Assembly (NCBI GenBank): GCA_020746835.1
Contig: JAGPNK010000019.1
Span: 434,001-498,000, forward strand
Source of the DNA: Stachybotrys elegans
Taxonomy: Eukaryota; Ascomycota; Sordariomycetes; Hypocreales; Stachybotryaceae
DNA: 64,000 nt
Direction: 5' to 3'
Program-made: the position numbers and the translations under genes
Notes under the pieces: model-generated
Told to the model about the DNA's origin: nothing
Databases searched by the model: none
The model's input: the letters and a program-made list of their open reading frames with translations, nothing else
Shown here: positions 10,301-23,061 of the stretch, one piece after another
Numbering within the stretch: position 1 is the first letter of the stretch
Layout: every line of letters starts with the position of its first letter

Positions 10301-13300
10301 CAAGGACGCCACAGGCTCGGGACCGCTGATGGAAAAGGTTGTGCCTGTCCTCGACGACACGGCATCTGGGATCTTTGGCGGCCTGTTCCCTAACATCAGC
10401 AACGACATCATGAAGCACATCCCGCTGCGGGACGTGGCGCTCGTGTACTTGGAGAACGAGACTGACATGTTCCACCACGCGGGCCTGCGGCTCGAGGCCA
10501 AACTCGCGTTCGAGGGCGTGCTGCAGCCTGTCGCCGACACACTGCAGCACCTCGCTGGGCCGGACAACAAGGCACCGCAGGCGCTCAGCGTGGCGGCAGA
10601 CCTGTCGCGCACGCGCAACTGGGGCGCGCGGCCGGCGCTGTGCAGCGTCGTGCTGCAGGGCGCGCTGACAGACATGTCGTGGAAGCTCTGGGACGTGCTC
10701 GACTTCCGGACCGTCGGGGTCGAGGTGTCGACGACTAAAGTGGCCACGATCGGCGACGACAACTGCTGGAGCTTCGGCTACGGCTTCTTCGGCGAGGTAC
10801 ACGTCTGTGACATCTTTGGCCCCGCGCCGCTCGAGCTCAAGTACCGCATGAACAAGACCGGCGACCTCCTTGCCCTGCTCATGTCCTTCCAGAGTGACTT
10901 GTGGAAGGACGCCTGCGGTGTCAAGGGCTTTGATGTGAGGTTCCCCTGAACAACCCTTGTGAGGTTTGAGAGCTGATGTTTGTATGTACTTAGCTGAACA
11001 ATATCTCGTTCCAAACCACGTTCAAGGCAGAGGCCATCAAAGACACGTTCACGTGCCAGGTCTCGGCCCAGGGCAGACTGGGCGGCATCAACTTAACCCT
11101 CCGTGGTTTCTTTGGCAAGAGTAGGTTCTCGCTCATCACAGGTCACAGTCTCGACAAGCCCTGAACCATGTAACACTGACACTTGATCCTTTAGAGACAT
11201 ATCAGCTCGCCGCGCACGTCGGCAACCTCAAATGGGCCGACATTGCCGCCATCTACCACCAGGTCATGGGCACACCGCTGTCCGTCGACATGCACGGCAA
11301 CGACCTCACTTTTGAAGACCTGTCGCTGCAGATCTCCAACACGGGCGTCGAGTTCTACGGCAAGGTGACGTTCAACGGCCGCAGCAGCGCGAGCGGCTAC
11401 CTGCGCCTCGGCACTGACGGGCTGGCCATCGGCGGCGCCATCACCGACTACAAGGTTGGCGATACAGACATCACGATCAAGGAGGCCGCGCTCGACATTT
11501 TCATCGCCGTGAACAGGAGCAGCAGTGGCAGCAAGACGGCTAAGCCGACGCAGTTTGCTATTCGCGGCATGGTCGAGTTTGAAAGCTCTTCAGTCGAGTG
11601 CGGGCTGATGCTCAGCAAGAAGAAAGAGTCTGACTTGCAGTGGCTCGTGTACGGTTCGCTGACCAACATCAAGCTGTCCCGGTTCGTGCCAGAGCTCGAC
11701 GGGGGCGATTTTGACATTCATCTCAAGAAGATGGCCATCCTGGCTTCCAACAAGGCCAGTGATGGTGGCGCCGCCGGACAGGAGCCCGCGACTTTCGAAG
11801 GATTTCCCGTGGCTAAAGGTATGCCCTTTCTTTGAGCGGCACATATACACACCGCAATGCAACCTGAAGTCTCTAATACATGGGTGTCGCTACAGGAATC
11901 CAGCTCTGTGCTCTGATCGAGCCTATTCAGGCGGTCAAGAATCTGGGCGGCAAGGACAAGCCGCTGGGCGACTTGATGCTGGTCGTCGCGTACGATCCCG
12001 ACGGCAAGCTGTCCATTGTCATTAACCTGCCCGAGAACTTTGGCGTGAGTTCCCTTCCACCACGGGGCCATTTGCTGACTCTGCGGTGCGCTGACTTGTG
12101 ACCCTGGCAGATCGAGGGAGAGCGAGTCTCGGTGAACCACTTTGGTATGGGCGTCGAGATTTCGAGCAGCCCGCGGATCATGCTCAATGCCCACGTCGCC
12201 ATCAAAATGGAGAAGCAGGACGACCTCGTCTTGTCCACGACGATGGCGGGCACCATGACAGGGGCCGAGGGGAGCTTGTAAGTCGTCATCTGCGCCGCCA
12301 TTCTTTTTCTCCAATTTATTTTTCTTATGTCGAGGTGTATCTATCCTTTGGGTACCTGACCTTTGTGGTCCGGAAATGCGCAACAAGGGGACTGACCTTG
12401 AATAGCTCTACCCTCACCCCGTGGAAGAACCCGTTCAACGTCAGTGACCAGGTCGTCATTGAGAATATCAAAGGCAGCATGGGCATTGAATACGCGACCG
12501 TGGCTGCTACTGGGCCTTCGTGAGTTTGCCAAAGTGTGCTTTTCATCAAGACACGACTAACCCATGCCATCTCTTGCATGACAGAAGCTTTGCGTTGGGC
12601 GGCTCCGTGCGGGCAGGGAAGGTCCGATTCGGCGGTGCCCTGTCGATCGGGCAGCGGCCCGACCAGCAGCTGCTCATGGCCAACCTCGAAGGGCTGGACG
12701 TGGGCGAGCTGATCCAGTTCGCGGGCGAGATTGCCGACAGCTCGACCCTTAAGGAGCTGCGGTGCGAGGGCGACCTGCGGTTCGAAAAAGCGCACATGTA
12801 CTTCTCGACGGGCGCAACTATCCACAAGACCAAGTACGAGGCCGGCATGTCAGCATCGGGCCATATGGTGCTGTTTGGCAAGCATGCGGCTTTTAGCGCC
12901 TCGGTCGGCAAGACGGGCCTCGAGCTCTCGGCCGCCGTCGACAACTTCAAGATTGGCCCGCTTGAGGTCCGGTCGGCGAGCGGTGGCGATCAGGCGTCAT
13001 TTGAGTTTGCCATGACGACGAGCAAGCAGCTGATCAAGGTCGACGGGCAAATCAGCCTGTATGGGCTGTCAGTGGTCTGCCTAACGGAGATCTCGGTGCA
13101 GCCGCTCAAGTTTGACGTCTTCATCAAGGTCGTCTTCACTGACCAGCTGACGTTCAAGCTCAGGGCCAAGGCCGACGAGGTCAAGAGCCTCAAGGACCTC
13201 GCCGACGGCGACTTTATGTTTGAGCTCGATGTCAACGTCGACGTTGTCGGCATGCTGGCCGACGCCATTATCGCCGTTGTCGACGAGATCCGCAAGGCTG

Positions 13301-14713
13301 GGCTCGAGGGCTTTGACAATCTCGACCGCCTCCTACAGTCCGAGCTGGACGACAGCGCCGCCGAGCTGCGCAAGGCCGAGCAGGCGTTTGAGAACGAGAA
13401 GCACAAGGTGGCCGAGCGCAAGCAGGCGATAGAGGACAACATCAAGAAGTGGCAGGCGGAGCAGCAGGCCACGCGCGAAAAGATTGACAGTCTGAACGCC
13501 GACGTCGAGCAGAACCAGGCGGAGCTGAAACGGCGCAACGACGCGGCCGAGGCGGAGCTGCAGCGTGTCAAAAACGAGCAGCAGGCGCGCCGCGACGAGG
13601 AGAAGACGGAATGGAACCAGAACAAGGAAAAGACGCAGAGGGATTTGGACAATCTCTACCGCCAGCAGGAAAAGGAGACGGAGCTGAGCAGGACCATCTT
13701 CGCACCATTGGAGAGGGCCGTGAATGAAAAGAAGGGGGTCGTCGAGACCCTGGAAAGTAAGTCCCCCCTGTTGGTGTTCATCTCACCTCACATCACCAGC
13801 ATAACTGACCCAACCTTCCCACAGGGAATTACTACAAGTTTAAAAAGATCGCAGACGATGCAGAGTGGGAGTTTGACCGGCTGCCAGGCTGGAAAAAGAC
13901 ATACATGGTAAGTAGCCCAGTCTGGGTTAACAAGATCGCACTCGGAACTAAACATTCGCGAACTAGTCGTTCAAGGTCGGGTACCACAAGGCCGACCAAG
14001 GGTCCACCTGGTTAGCATGGAAGGGGGCGGAGAAGGGGCTTGAGGGGTTGGAGGCGCTCTTGGAAACTCCAGAGTGCAAACGCATCAGGAACATGCTCGA
14101 CGGCCTCAGCACAAAGATTAAGAACTCGACCAAGTACCTCGACAAGCTGAGTGACGACAACCTCAAGGCAATCCTCCAGGAGATGACTTCGGACGGCGAG
14201 GCCAAGATCGAGGCTGCGCGCGCGCGACGCGATGCCGCTATCAAAGCAAACATCTCGCTGAAAAAGACCATCGAGGACGCCATCACCGTGCTGGACCAGG
14301 AGAAGCCCGAGCTGGAGCAGACCATCAGTGAGCTGCAGCGTAAGATTGACGACTCCGAGGACGACAAGACACTCAAAATCCTCGAGGCGAACATGGTCGC
14401 GACCAAGATTGAGCAGCAGGCTCGGCAGGACCGAAACGACAAGGTCAAGGCTGCGCTCAAGACAGTCCGGCAAGGGTTTGACGACGGGACCACGGTCGTC
14501 TCGGACGCCCTCAAGTTCATCAAGCACAACACTTTCAGGATCACAAGGGTGTACATCACGGCCGACACAAAGGCAATGGAGGGGGGGAAGGGAATGACCT
14601 TTTCCGTTACGGCCTTTATCGCCGGGCAGGAGGTGACCCGAGTGATTGAGTGGAACCCGGCGCAGAGCGCTGCGGAGTGGTATAAGACGGCTGCCAAAGC
14701 TCTGTTGCATTAG
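7392..14713 (+). CDS. Large 13-exon gene, 2135-residue protein of unknown function
   Basis: Exons: 7392-8048, 8141-8476, 8571-8645, 8709-8827, 8897-10934, 10994-11120, 11195-11818, 11896-12044, 12111-12277, 12406-12519, 12585-13756, 13825-13907, 13967-14713. All junctions are GT-AG, phases agree, and the total is 6408 nt including the stop. Residues ~356-396 hold EWLHVIAYSFGG followed by NMIFGSAECN and an M..YE, resembling HNH-type nuclease-like segments of fungal proteins (inference). A basic KRR patch near residue 603 begins an Ala/Pro-rich linker (~600-790). Residues ~800-1700 look beta-rich with repeated Gly/Asp turns. Residues ~1724-1860 and ~1930-2050 are charged coiled coils. There is no signal peptide. 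I do not recognise the family. The ATG at 7392 is the first with coding character; an upstream exon cannot be excluded. A fragment of its linker recurs at 23.8 kb. Confidence 0.8.
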
Positions 14714-14774
14714 GATGTAGCTGTAATTTTGTATTAGGCAACGTTCATGATAGTTGTTACTTGTGCTCTTGGTG

Positions 14775-14990
14775 AGGTACAAAGCGTGGACGAAACAAGA
14801 AGTAGGCAGAGTCCTCAGCTGCTCCCGTAGTCTCAACCTTATAGCGACGTTTGAGGAGGCGCCGCTCGAGCTGCAGCAGACTATACAGCTCCCGCATGAC
14901 CATCTTGACGTGTGCGTGGTGGATAAGATCCCCGTAGCCGGCAATGCCGTGGGCAATACGGTCGAGCTGAATCTGAGCGGCGAGCCCTCG
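14775..14990 (-). pseudogene. Minus-strand coding-like remnant
   Basis: The minus strand from about 14990 to 14775 keeps one open frame with plausible composition (RIAHGIAGYG near the start, then a basic LLKRRYKVE stretch). It has no start, stops close to the 3' end of the large gene, and its upstream side is cut off by a dispersed repeat. Family unknown. It could be the 3' exon of a gene disrupted by the repeat. Confidence 0.25.
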
Positions 14991-14991
14991 C

Positions 14992-15172
14992 CAAGAGGTG
15001 TAGATTTATAAGTGCGGCCTGCTAAGGTCTTGAACAGGCCAATATTCTATCTTTACTTCGCTTGTAATGTCATATCAAGACGTTATGAGATTCCAGGGAC
15101 TAAGCCTGCCTTGCTCTGTCTTATGTAGGATATATACTCAGGCATGCCGTGAAGTTGTCTCGTTGATTAACA
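14992..15172 (+). repeat. ~175 bp dispersed repeat, copy 1
   Basis: Begins CAAGAGGTGTAGATTTATAA and ends CTCGTTGATTAACA. It matches 37270-37445 at roughly nine bases in ten, with a few indels. From TGTAGA to TTAACA it has TG...CA ends, so a short solo LTR or MITE is possible. No target duplication is visible. Confidence 0.75.
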
Positions 15173-15256
15173 TAAACAGCATACAATAGTTTGGTCCTCC
15201 AAGTCTAAGACAATCACCCAAGGCCGGCAGACATCGCTTCAAGCTATTAGTGGGCT

Positions 15257-16152
15257 CTAGCCTTGAGATGCCTCATACTGCCCAACAATATATTCAACCA
15301 CCTCGTCCAGGTAGGTGTCAAGGTACGACTCATGCACGCCAACCACGTGATGTGTTCCATCGGCACAGACCGAATCGCCCTCGTCGCAGTAGCTCCTGAT
15401 GCGTGTGCCGTACTTGTCGCAGGCCGCCTGGGAGTCATCGGTGCGGCTCATAAACTATAAAAGTTAGCTCCGCAATTCTCACTGTTATCAGGCTACTTAC
15501 TCCACGGTACTTGGACGAGGCTGTACCGTAGTTCCAGGTTGAGTGCCCCAGTCGAGTTGGGTCTGTAAAAGCCACAATGGCAACCACTGCAACCAGTCAG
15601 TAACAGCATGGCTTGTATGCTAAAACTGCTTACCATCCTTTGTCACGTTGAGCGGCAGTGCATACAGCATCCCTGGCACCTCTCCCGGAAAGTCAATGAC
15701 CGAGGTAGGGTCCAAGTTCCCGGGAGACAAGATATATCCGGTACCACAGATGGCGTTGCTAACAACATGGGCGCCCTAGATCATCTGAGCAACTTGCATC
15801 CATCTCCAATCTTGTTTAGCTCTGCACTTACCTGTGAAGCCCCCGTGATGACCATCTTGCCGCCCGGGCACGCCTCCGCGTACGAGACGATGGCCTCGCG
15901 CAGTGCCAGTGTGCCATTAATGACGGAGAAAAAGTACATGGGATCGATCAGTGAAGCGGGATAGTTGATGGCTTCGATGTCGCTCCCGGGGATGAGTGCC
16001 TGCACCGCTTCGCCCAGACGGCCAACGGCACCAGGACCCTCGGGCTCGCCGGTGCCGCGGGGAATGAAAAACTTGATGCCATCGACGCACTGAGTCTGGG
16101 CGGTGACGAAGCCGGAGAGAAGCGCCAATATGGCAATGGAGAAGGGACGCAT
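15257..16152 (-). CDS. Secreted cutinase-family esterase (CE5-like)
   Basis: Exons on the minus strand: 16152-15832, 15775-15634, 15586-15501, 15454-15257 (747 nt, 248 residues, all GT-AG). An N-terminal hydrophobic signal (SIAILALLSGFVTA) predicts secretion. The nucleophile elbow GASQG spans the first intron, with Ser near residue 106. The C-terminal part has CDEGDSVC (Asp about 210) and GVHESY (His about 224), the Asp and His positions typical of the cutinase/acetylxylan esterase fold, plus paired cysteines. Such enzymes hydrolyse ester bonds in cutin, lipids or acetylated xylan; the substrate cannot be told from sequence. A TATATAT lies about 25-30 nt upstream of the ATG. The gene appears intact. 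Confidence 0.88.
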
Positions 16153-17568
16153 GATAGGAATTTGTCTTGGGATAAGTATATATCCAGGGCAAATTTACAA
16201 AAGCAGGCTGTGCTATTCGTATCTATGTTTGAAACCGTGAGGTATAAGAGGACTATTTATTAAGAATAGATTTATTAGCCATTGACATGCGAAACTGTCG
16301 AAGGATTAAGCGAAGGCTTAGATGCTTGTTGAGTCGTCATCCCATAACTCAAGAGACTGCTGCAAATAAACATTCAATTACTAAAAGTGGAGCGCTGAGA
16401 AATTTCCGAAGGTGGCTGAGCATGACCCCGGGCGTCATGATGCGCTTGGCATCGTAATGCCAGCTACCGAGAGGGTTTGTAAACACTGTCCCCTTTCTCG
16501 ATATTGGTTCTCGCCCCCGGAAATGGGCCAGTGAGGTCTAGGCCTTCCGGTGCTAAAAACTGGACCCTGATATCCTCCTCTTTCTCCCCTCCTGCTTCAG
16601 TTCCTTGGTTCTCTCGCCACATGCTAGAACAGACGCGTTTTCTCAATACATACTCATATACAGTATCTTACAGTTGTGTGCAAAACCACCTTCCGCTTGT
16701 AAATAATCTTTGTTCTTTCTGTAGGCGCAGACACGCTATATGATCGGTCCGATTAAGCCAAAGTGGACAAGTGAGCCTAATTTACACACTCATTGTTGCA
16801 AAAAAGAGGAATCTGGTTTTGCACCAAACTGTGCATGAATGACCGAATGACGTGTTCTTGAAGAGACAAAAGAGACACAGGTATGATGAAAAGCGTCCAT
16901 TTTGACGTCGTGAGAACAATTCCCTCCACACGCGGCATATTCCTGACCGTTCACATCGCTCCTCTAACGTGGGCAATGCTTGGAGAGTGTTGTTATCTGG
17001 TCTCCGAGTACTTGGAAAAGTTAGCTGATTACGGATACAAATACTAATACCATGGATTTTTTTTTCCACTTATAGCTATAGAGGCACTATCGGCAAGACT
17101 GAAGCTGCATAGCTTGCAGCGTTCTGACACGCAGGGATCAACCATTGTGCCCATTGCGTCCATTGCGTCGTCATGTTACTTGGGAGCGCAATGAGATGAT
17201 GTGTTGAATGATGGTTGGGTGGGGAGTACAATGTAGGTGAAAATAACCATAAGACAAAACACAGTAAAGGTGGATCACGCTGAAGAGATGAAGTCGATAG
17301 TTCGTGATCCCACGTAGCTTCCGTAGGAGCTTTCCTGGCTACTGTGGAAGCTGTGAGGGGTTGCTGTCACGGTGGAGGTCTAAATACCCCTCACACTAGG
17401 TACAATAACGAAGAGTAAGGTGCATCATGCACAGCCATCCCATCACCAGCCACGAAGTGGCTGGAGGTCAGAAGTTCAAGGCAACTGGCCTGCTGAATGT
17501 TAGTCCGACGATTCCTCCGAATCCCCACTCTTCACATCGTGCCTCCATTTTCTTCAGGTCCACATGCT
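16153..17568. other. Intergenic, no gene recognised
   Basis: No coding frame with support. It holds the upstream region of the esterase gene, a polypyrimidine tract near 16570-16600 and an A-rich run near 17060. The plus-strand frame at 17427-17696 overlaps the 3' end of the RHS relic and has no recognisable content. Confidence 0.5.
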
Positions 17569-20500
17569 CTATAGCATTGAGCGATCCTCCATTTCCACAT
17601 CGGGATGAAACGTCCTCCTTCTCACAGCTGGACCGAATACTGCATCAATCCCGCCTTCCTGCTCTAGTCGACTACAAATCTGACGAAAGGTTGTGAAGTT
17701 TGGCCGTGCCTCTAGTATCCCATAGAAGCATCTGACTGGCCGATCAAGTGCATTAGCAACCGTTTGTCCGGAAAAGGAGTCTGCACCATGACATGCAAAG
17801 AGTGTGAAGCGCTGACCAGCAGCACGCTGTATATGACTCCCATGTGTCGCCACGGCGTCCTGTATGTTTGCCAACGCAAGAGGAGTGTTGGCCTCCGCAG
17901 GAGATAGACCTTTCCGACCTAGTAATATGCCTTCCGGGCTACCATGTGTTATAAATGCCTCACTTCCTTGTCTACCTCCTAGGCCCGTAAGGTACGCCAT
18001 CTCATTACCCCGAGCTTCGTTAAGGATATGAAAGTCGAAGCGCAGCAAGCGACGGGCTGACTGATGTACTGCGGGTGTAATGGTGAATGAGCCAGCTCGG
18101 CCCAGCGCTTTCTGTATGCCCCTTGCCGCGACCTTTGCACCTTTCGCCAGGAGTCTACCGCCGACCTCACCGATCGCTCCGTTCAGCGCATCGGTTCCCA
18201 CGCTTTTCCAGGTCGGCGTTTTCCCACTCGCCAAGTCATACACGGCCCCTGTGGCCACATCTGACGCGGCACCAGCTACAATGGCCACCCCGGCCGCGAT
18301 CGCCAAACTCGCGCCGCCGGTGAGCACCGCCGACGCAATGCCGACCCCAATACCAACTGCCATGACGGTCAGATCTCTCACGGTGAACTCCATGCGGAAG
18401 ATGCTGAACCTGCCACTTGGATCGACGCGGTTGACCGGGTCGCCTAAGCAGTAGGTGTAGGGGTTGATTTCCCCGGATGTAAAGGGACTCAATGTGTCCG
18501 GGGTATGAAAGCGCATCAGGACCGGGTTGTAGACGCGGTAGCCGTTACCGAGATGATACCAACCGGTGACCGGATCTCGCCATTGCCCATTGAAGCCGAT
18601 TGAGGAAGAGCCTCCTGCGCTAAAGCCATACGGCGTGTACGTTTGATTGTGGATGGCGTGGTCCGGCTGTTGAGTATTGAGGTACGCCAAAATCAATTAA
18701 TGGCTGTCTGACGCCCAGAGTTGGGTTTGAGCCGTGTCCATCCTGCTGCACGGTTTGGCCCCAGTATACTTTTCCATCGGATACATAACTGACCCGACGA
18801 TTGCCCATGGTGACTGCAATGAGTGCATTGCCTCGGTAGTGGAGATGTTGATCCGGCTGTCCGGGCACCATCTGACAAACCAGCCTGCCGGAGGCATCGT
18901 AGCGGTACTGGCTTAGGATCTGGCGGTTGGAGTCGCGGACAGTGCTCAGGCAATTCCTCGTGTCGTATTCCAGTATGCGGCCTTGCTCGTCCCGGGTCAA
19001 ACAACCGTTTTCATCGTACTCGAGGTTGATCTCTGAAGGGTATTCTGGGTGTGTGTTGGTGATCTGAGTGACTTGAGTACGGTCTTCCGCGAAACAAGAA
19101 TAGCATGCAATATTTTCAGCCCCATCCCGGAAGGTGGTTGAAACCTGAACAAGATTGTCATAATCATCAAAGCTGAAATCCGAAGGTGGTTTCCGTTTTC
19201 GTCAGCCGGCGGTCGAGCACCCTCACATTGATAGCGAATCAATCGGTTAGAGAGATCGTATTGAAAGTTCTCATGTCGTAACAGATTGCCATTACCATCT
19301 TCCAGATGGCGCTCAGTGACAAGACCTGTTTCGCTGTAGTTCTGGCCCAACCGGTACAGCATTTCTTCCCCTCTGTAGACGGTGCGTTCGATTTCCCGAC
19401 CAAAATCATCGTAGCTTAGGCGAGTGGTTAAGCTGGCGTTGTTTTCTTTTTCCTGCACGCGGCTCTCGGCCACGCGGTTTGCCTGGCCATACACAATTGT
19501 GACCTTCAAATCCCCTTGTGACAAATATTCGGGTCTGCCAAGAGAGTCATAGTGGATGTTGTGCGCCTGTCCGTGTACGTCCGTGTAGTATTGTAGCTTG
19601 CCGGCCATGGAATAGGTGGACTTTGCAGAAAACGCTGTATCCTCGTTGATCTGAATCCTTTCCTGCGCCAATAACCCAGAAGGCAGATACTGTAGATCCG
19701 TTGTACTCCAGGAGCCCGTCAGGCGTACCGGAGCCGCGGTCTGGGGATCGTACTGATAGGTGTCCGTATGATCGCCGCTCCTCCGACTCGTGAGCACATG
19801 GCCTAGGCCGCGCTCGTATTCGAGGTCGTGTCGGTCTCCTCTGGACGCCGTTATCTGAGCGGGTTTAGGCGTACTTGCTTGATGGGATAGAGTCGTCGTC
19901 CGCGCGCCGACTTTCCTGCCTGTAACACGGCCCAATCCATCAAAAGATTGCTCACCCAGAATGTAGCCATTAAGCGTGATTGACACGGGCAAAGCACCGG
20001 CGCTCTGGGATGTATACTGGGTACCCAAAATGCGGTTGTGAGAGGTGGTTTGAGTAATGCGGTCGAAGCAATCAAATCCGTACTGTGTGCTGTGACCTGA
20101 ATGATCTTTCTGTTCGACCCGGCGGCCCAGGCCATCATAGCTATACTCGACCACACTATAGCACGTGCCATCACTCTTGAATAGCGCCGTGCGTGTAGGA
20201 GCACCGTGAAGATTGAATTGAATCTTCGTTTGACCTTCGCCTTCAATGCCTTCCGTGCGTGTTAAAGAAATTGGATCTGTGAGTGAGGTAACCACACCAC
20301 TGCTGTCGGCGACTCTGCAGACGTGACCCCAATCATCATATTTCAAGCGTCGGATTTTTCGTTCTTCGGTCGGCTCTCCGTTCGTTCTCAGCCAGTCAAT
20401 GTCAACCACTTCAGTGCATTGATTCAGAGTGTTATAGCTGCGTTCCTGGACTCCACAGAAAGGTTCTTGGACTCCGTTGGTCATCACCATCCTCCTTCTC

Positions 20501-21110
20501 AACCCGGCGTACTCAATCTAAGCCGTCAGTGATGTAGTTTGTTCGCACACCCTTGGCATTGGTAACCGTCACACAGTATCATGCCTAAAGGCACTGTACT
20601 GGTGCCGCCGCACTGCTTCGTGAGGCGTGTCTGGAGCAACTACCGCTTTGACTAGTCGGCCGAGTCGATCGTACTCGAAGCGGTCTTCAACGCCTTCGTG
20701 ATCCTTATGGGTGAGGGTCAACCCGGAACACAGGGAATAAACCGTTTCCTCTTGAACAGTATAGCCATCGAAGCTTGTAACTGTGGTGGTTTCCGTCAAC
20801 TGCCCAGGGTTTGGGTATTGATAGGTCCAGCTGCGTGTTGTGGGATATCGTTCAAATATACGCGTGATTTGTTGCTGCAGGCGGCCGTGATTCACTCCGG
20901 CGGGCTCATCCACATAAGTATATTCTGCTCTGGAGAGATGCTGATTTCCCTCTAGGATGAGCTGTTGCCGGGTGGCAATGAAATACAGCGCACATGCGCC
21001 CCTGGCCGTGGGCAATTGACAGTATGTATAGCGCTCGCTCCGGGTGGGTGTTGGATAATTGCTCGCAGCTGGCGTGACGGTCTGTCGTAGGAGAACGGTA
21101 CTTTGGATGG
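17569..21110 (-). pseudogene. Broken RHS/Tc-toxin C-subunit-like gene
   Basis: Read on the minus strand in four pieces: 21110-20569, 20502-~19195, ~19195-~18700 and ~18696-17569. The first three carry many YD/RHS repeats (YDSLGR, YDDFGR, YDASGRLV). The last begins with the RHS-associated core (GFNGQWRDPVTGWYHLGNGY, then DPVNRVDPSG), closely resembling bacterial TccC proteins. It is followed by a variable C-terminal domain with two Gly/Ala-rich hydrophobic segments and a module with FITHGSP and LFACHGA, which could be a His/Cys pair. Breaks: frame changes near 20540 and 19195, a further frame change upstream of 18720, and an in-frame TAA at about 18695 where homologues keep coding. The N-terminus is missing. 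Tc C subunits are cleaved inside the RHS shell and deliver the C-terminal toxin; this copy looks dead. It is a candidate for ancient bacterial transfer. Confidence 0.85.
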
Positions 21111-22734
21111 ATATTTTGTGTATTAACCAAGCGGATGAAGACGAACGCATTGAAGTGGTTCAGAATATCCCCTCAATTTTCAGACATGCCGCGAAGACCA
21201 TTGTTGTCAAGGATGGGAAGGGGATCCGAATGTGCTGCCTGAACGCGATGGGTACAGTTGATGACTGGTTTGATTTACAAGAAGGTGCAAGAGTCCGACT
21301 GCTTCCCCACCTACGACAGCGCCATGTCCATGGAGGGTGTACTACTCAGACTCTGGCCTTTGCAGGAAATCATGCTCTCCGATCACCTACAATTCCTCAG
21401 CTGTAGAGCCGACTCCCGAAGAAGAGAACTACCCTAGGAACTTTAATCATCTTGCTTCGCGTGACTCCTTTCGAGCTCTGACGGACGAGATTCATGCATG
21501 CGCGCAGACTTGGTCGAGGGTCTTCTCCGATACGACGGACGTGAGCGCTGAGGAGAAGGCGTTCATCGCTGCTTTCCTCACAAACGGGTCCGTATCGCGA
21601 CGTAGTCGGGCTCGCGACAGCCGTGGTTTCTTCTCGGAAGGGTCAGAAATGGGCTTTCGGGACGAGCTATGGTCTCAGTTGAACAGTACTAGAGTCACCA
21701 GCAAGTCTCGAGATTTCATCCTTGCCATAATGCCACAATACGGGTGGTATGTGGTGCCTCCTCAAGCTCGGCAAATGTCGTTCGGCGAGCTTTTTGTGAA
21801 CTGCTTCCAGCAGGGCCAAGAGGCAGGGCGTGGCTTCGCTCCCCTTATTTCCAGTGGAATTATTGATGACGCAAGCAGCGGTCAGCCAATGTCAGCTGAA
21901 ATCCCAACTCCTACATGCTTGGGCGACTTTGTGAAACTCCTGCGAGGTCCAGAGCCGCATTCAATTTTCTACATGCCGCGATCGGACTATCTCGGTTTTC
22001 GAGTGATGTCAGTCACATTACAAGACGTGCCAATGCTGATGGACACTGCACTTGATATTATTACCAAATCTATGGATAAAAGTTCTTTATTGTGGGCAAT
22101 GGCACACAGAGGCGAGCTTCATCAATATGGCTCGTGGTCTATATGCTACGAAGGTTCCGACTACGACGAGGAGCTAGATTTGCTCCTTCGGGAACAGGAA
22201 CTCCAGCTCTTCCAACATAACACGGAAGACGCCCGAAGGGAAGCAGAAGACATCAGGGCTCGCCGGATTTTTTCTAATCGCGAAGCCCGGAGGAAGCAAC
22301 GGCAGAGTATTGATCCTTAGTTCTGTGCCGTCAACGCTATATCCGTTCTGAACGGAATGTGGGTTGGTCTCCATGAAGAAGACAGCTTCAGCGCAACGGA
22401 GTGGCACTGGGTACGTAATTGGCTTTTGCGAGATGCACCTTCTCACCTCTACGTTGCAAGTCTCATCCGACTCACGGCGCTTATCGCCTGCGGGCTCGGG
22501 ATTAGTGCTTATGCATGGTCAGAGCAACATCTAGCATCAATGCTCGTTGAACTGAACGGGCAGACGGAGCTCGTCCTGGTCTCTCGAGCTTACCTTACCA
22601 GCATTACGTCAAGGGAGGCATTTTGTGTAGCGAAACGGGTGGGAAATAACGGATCAGAGGATATGATTCTTATGGGCCGTATGCAAGGGCAACCGACCTT
22701 GACAACAGTTGGTCTCTTTCGTTCGTTGATATAG
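21095..22734 (+). pseudogene. 5'-truncated HET-domain pseudogene
   Basis: The plus-strand frame opens abruptly inside the HET domain at LWMDILCINQADEDER, the conserved WIDAICINQ-type block. Upstream HET motifs are absent because the sequence switches to the RHS relic. Frame changes occur near 21330 (into the LWPLQEIMLSDHLQFLSC frame) and near 21400. A long frame then runs to a TAG at 22318-22320, and a coding-like frame continues at 22357-22734. HET proteins trigger cell death on heterokaryon incompatibility. Truncation plus several breaks indicates a pseudogene. Confidence 0.75.
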
Positions 22735-22740
22735 GTATAG

Positions 22741-23061
22741 TCAAATGGTGATGTGTAAGAAAAGAATGGTATGGTCCATCAACTGGCTCAGGACCATGAC
22801 GGCGTTTTGTATATCAATGACAGGGTTACTATGCCAGGCCGTGGCTGCGCGTGTCTGTAGAGATGGTGGGGGTGGGTCGGGTTGGCTGGCGCACGGAAGT
22901 ATTCCGCAACCGCCATCAGCAGGTTTGCATCCGTACACAGCACACACTGTGTCGCCAACCATAATATCGGATATCAACATCACTTCAGGGCCCACGGCCA
23001 CTACCGTGTCGACAAAGTCGCTGCCAATGATAGCGCCGGGGCCTAGAAAAGCCGTACTCAT
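22741..23061 (-). pseudogene. Fragment of an MDR-type (alcohol dehydrogenase-like) reductase
   Basis: The minus-strand frame has GAIIGSDFVDTVVAVGPEV followed by VGDTVCAVYGCKPADGG. This is the N-terminal GroES-like part of zinc-independent medium-chain reductases, close to polyketide trans-enoyl reductases. No nucleotide-binding half follows. A related, longer relic lies at 48-49 kb. Confidence 0.6.

Noticed and set aside
7392..14713. Identifying the 2135-residue protein as a Tc toxin A subunit partner of the RHS relic
   Set aside because: Apart from proximity there is no TcA motif, and the gene has 13 introns and a fungal character.
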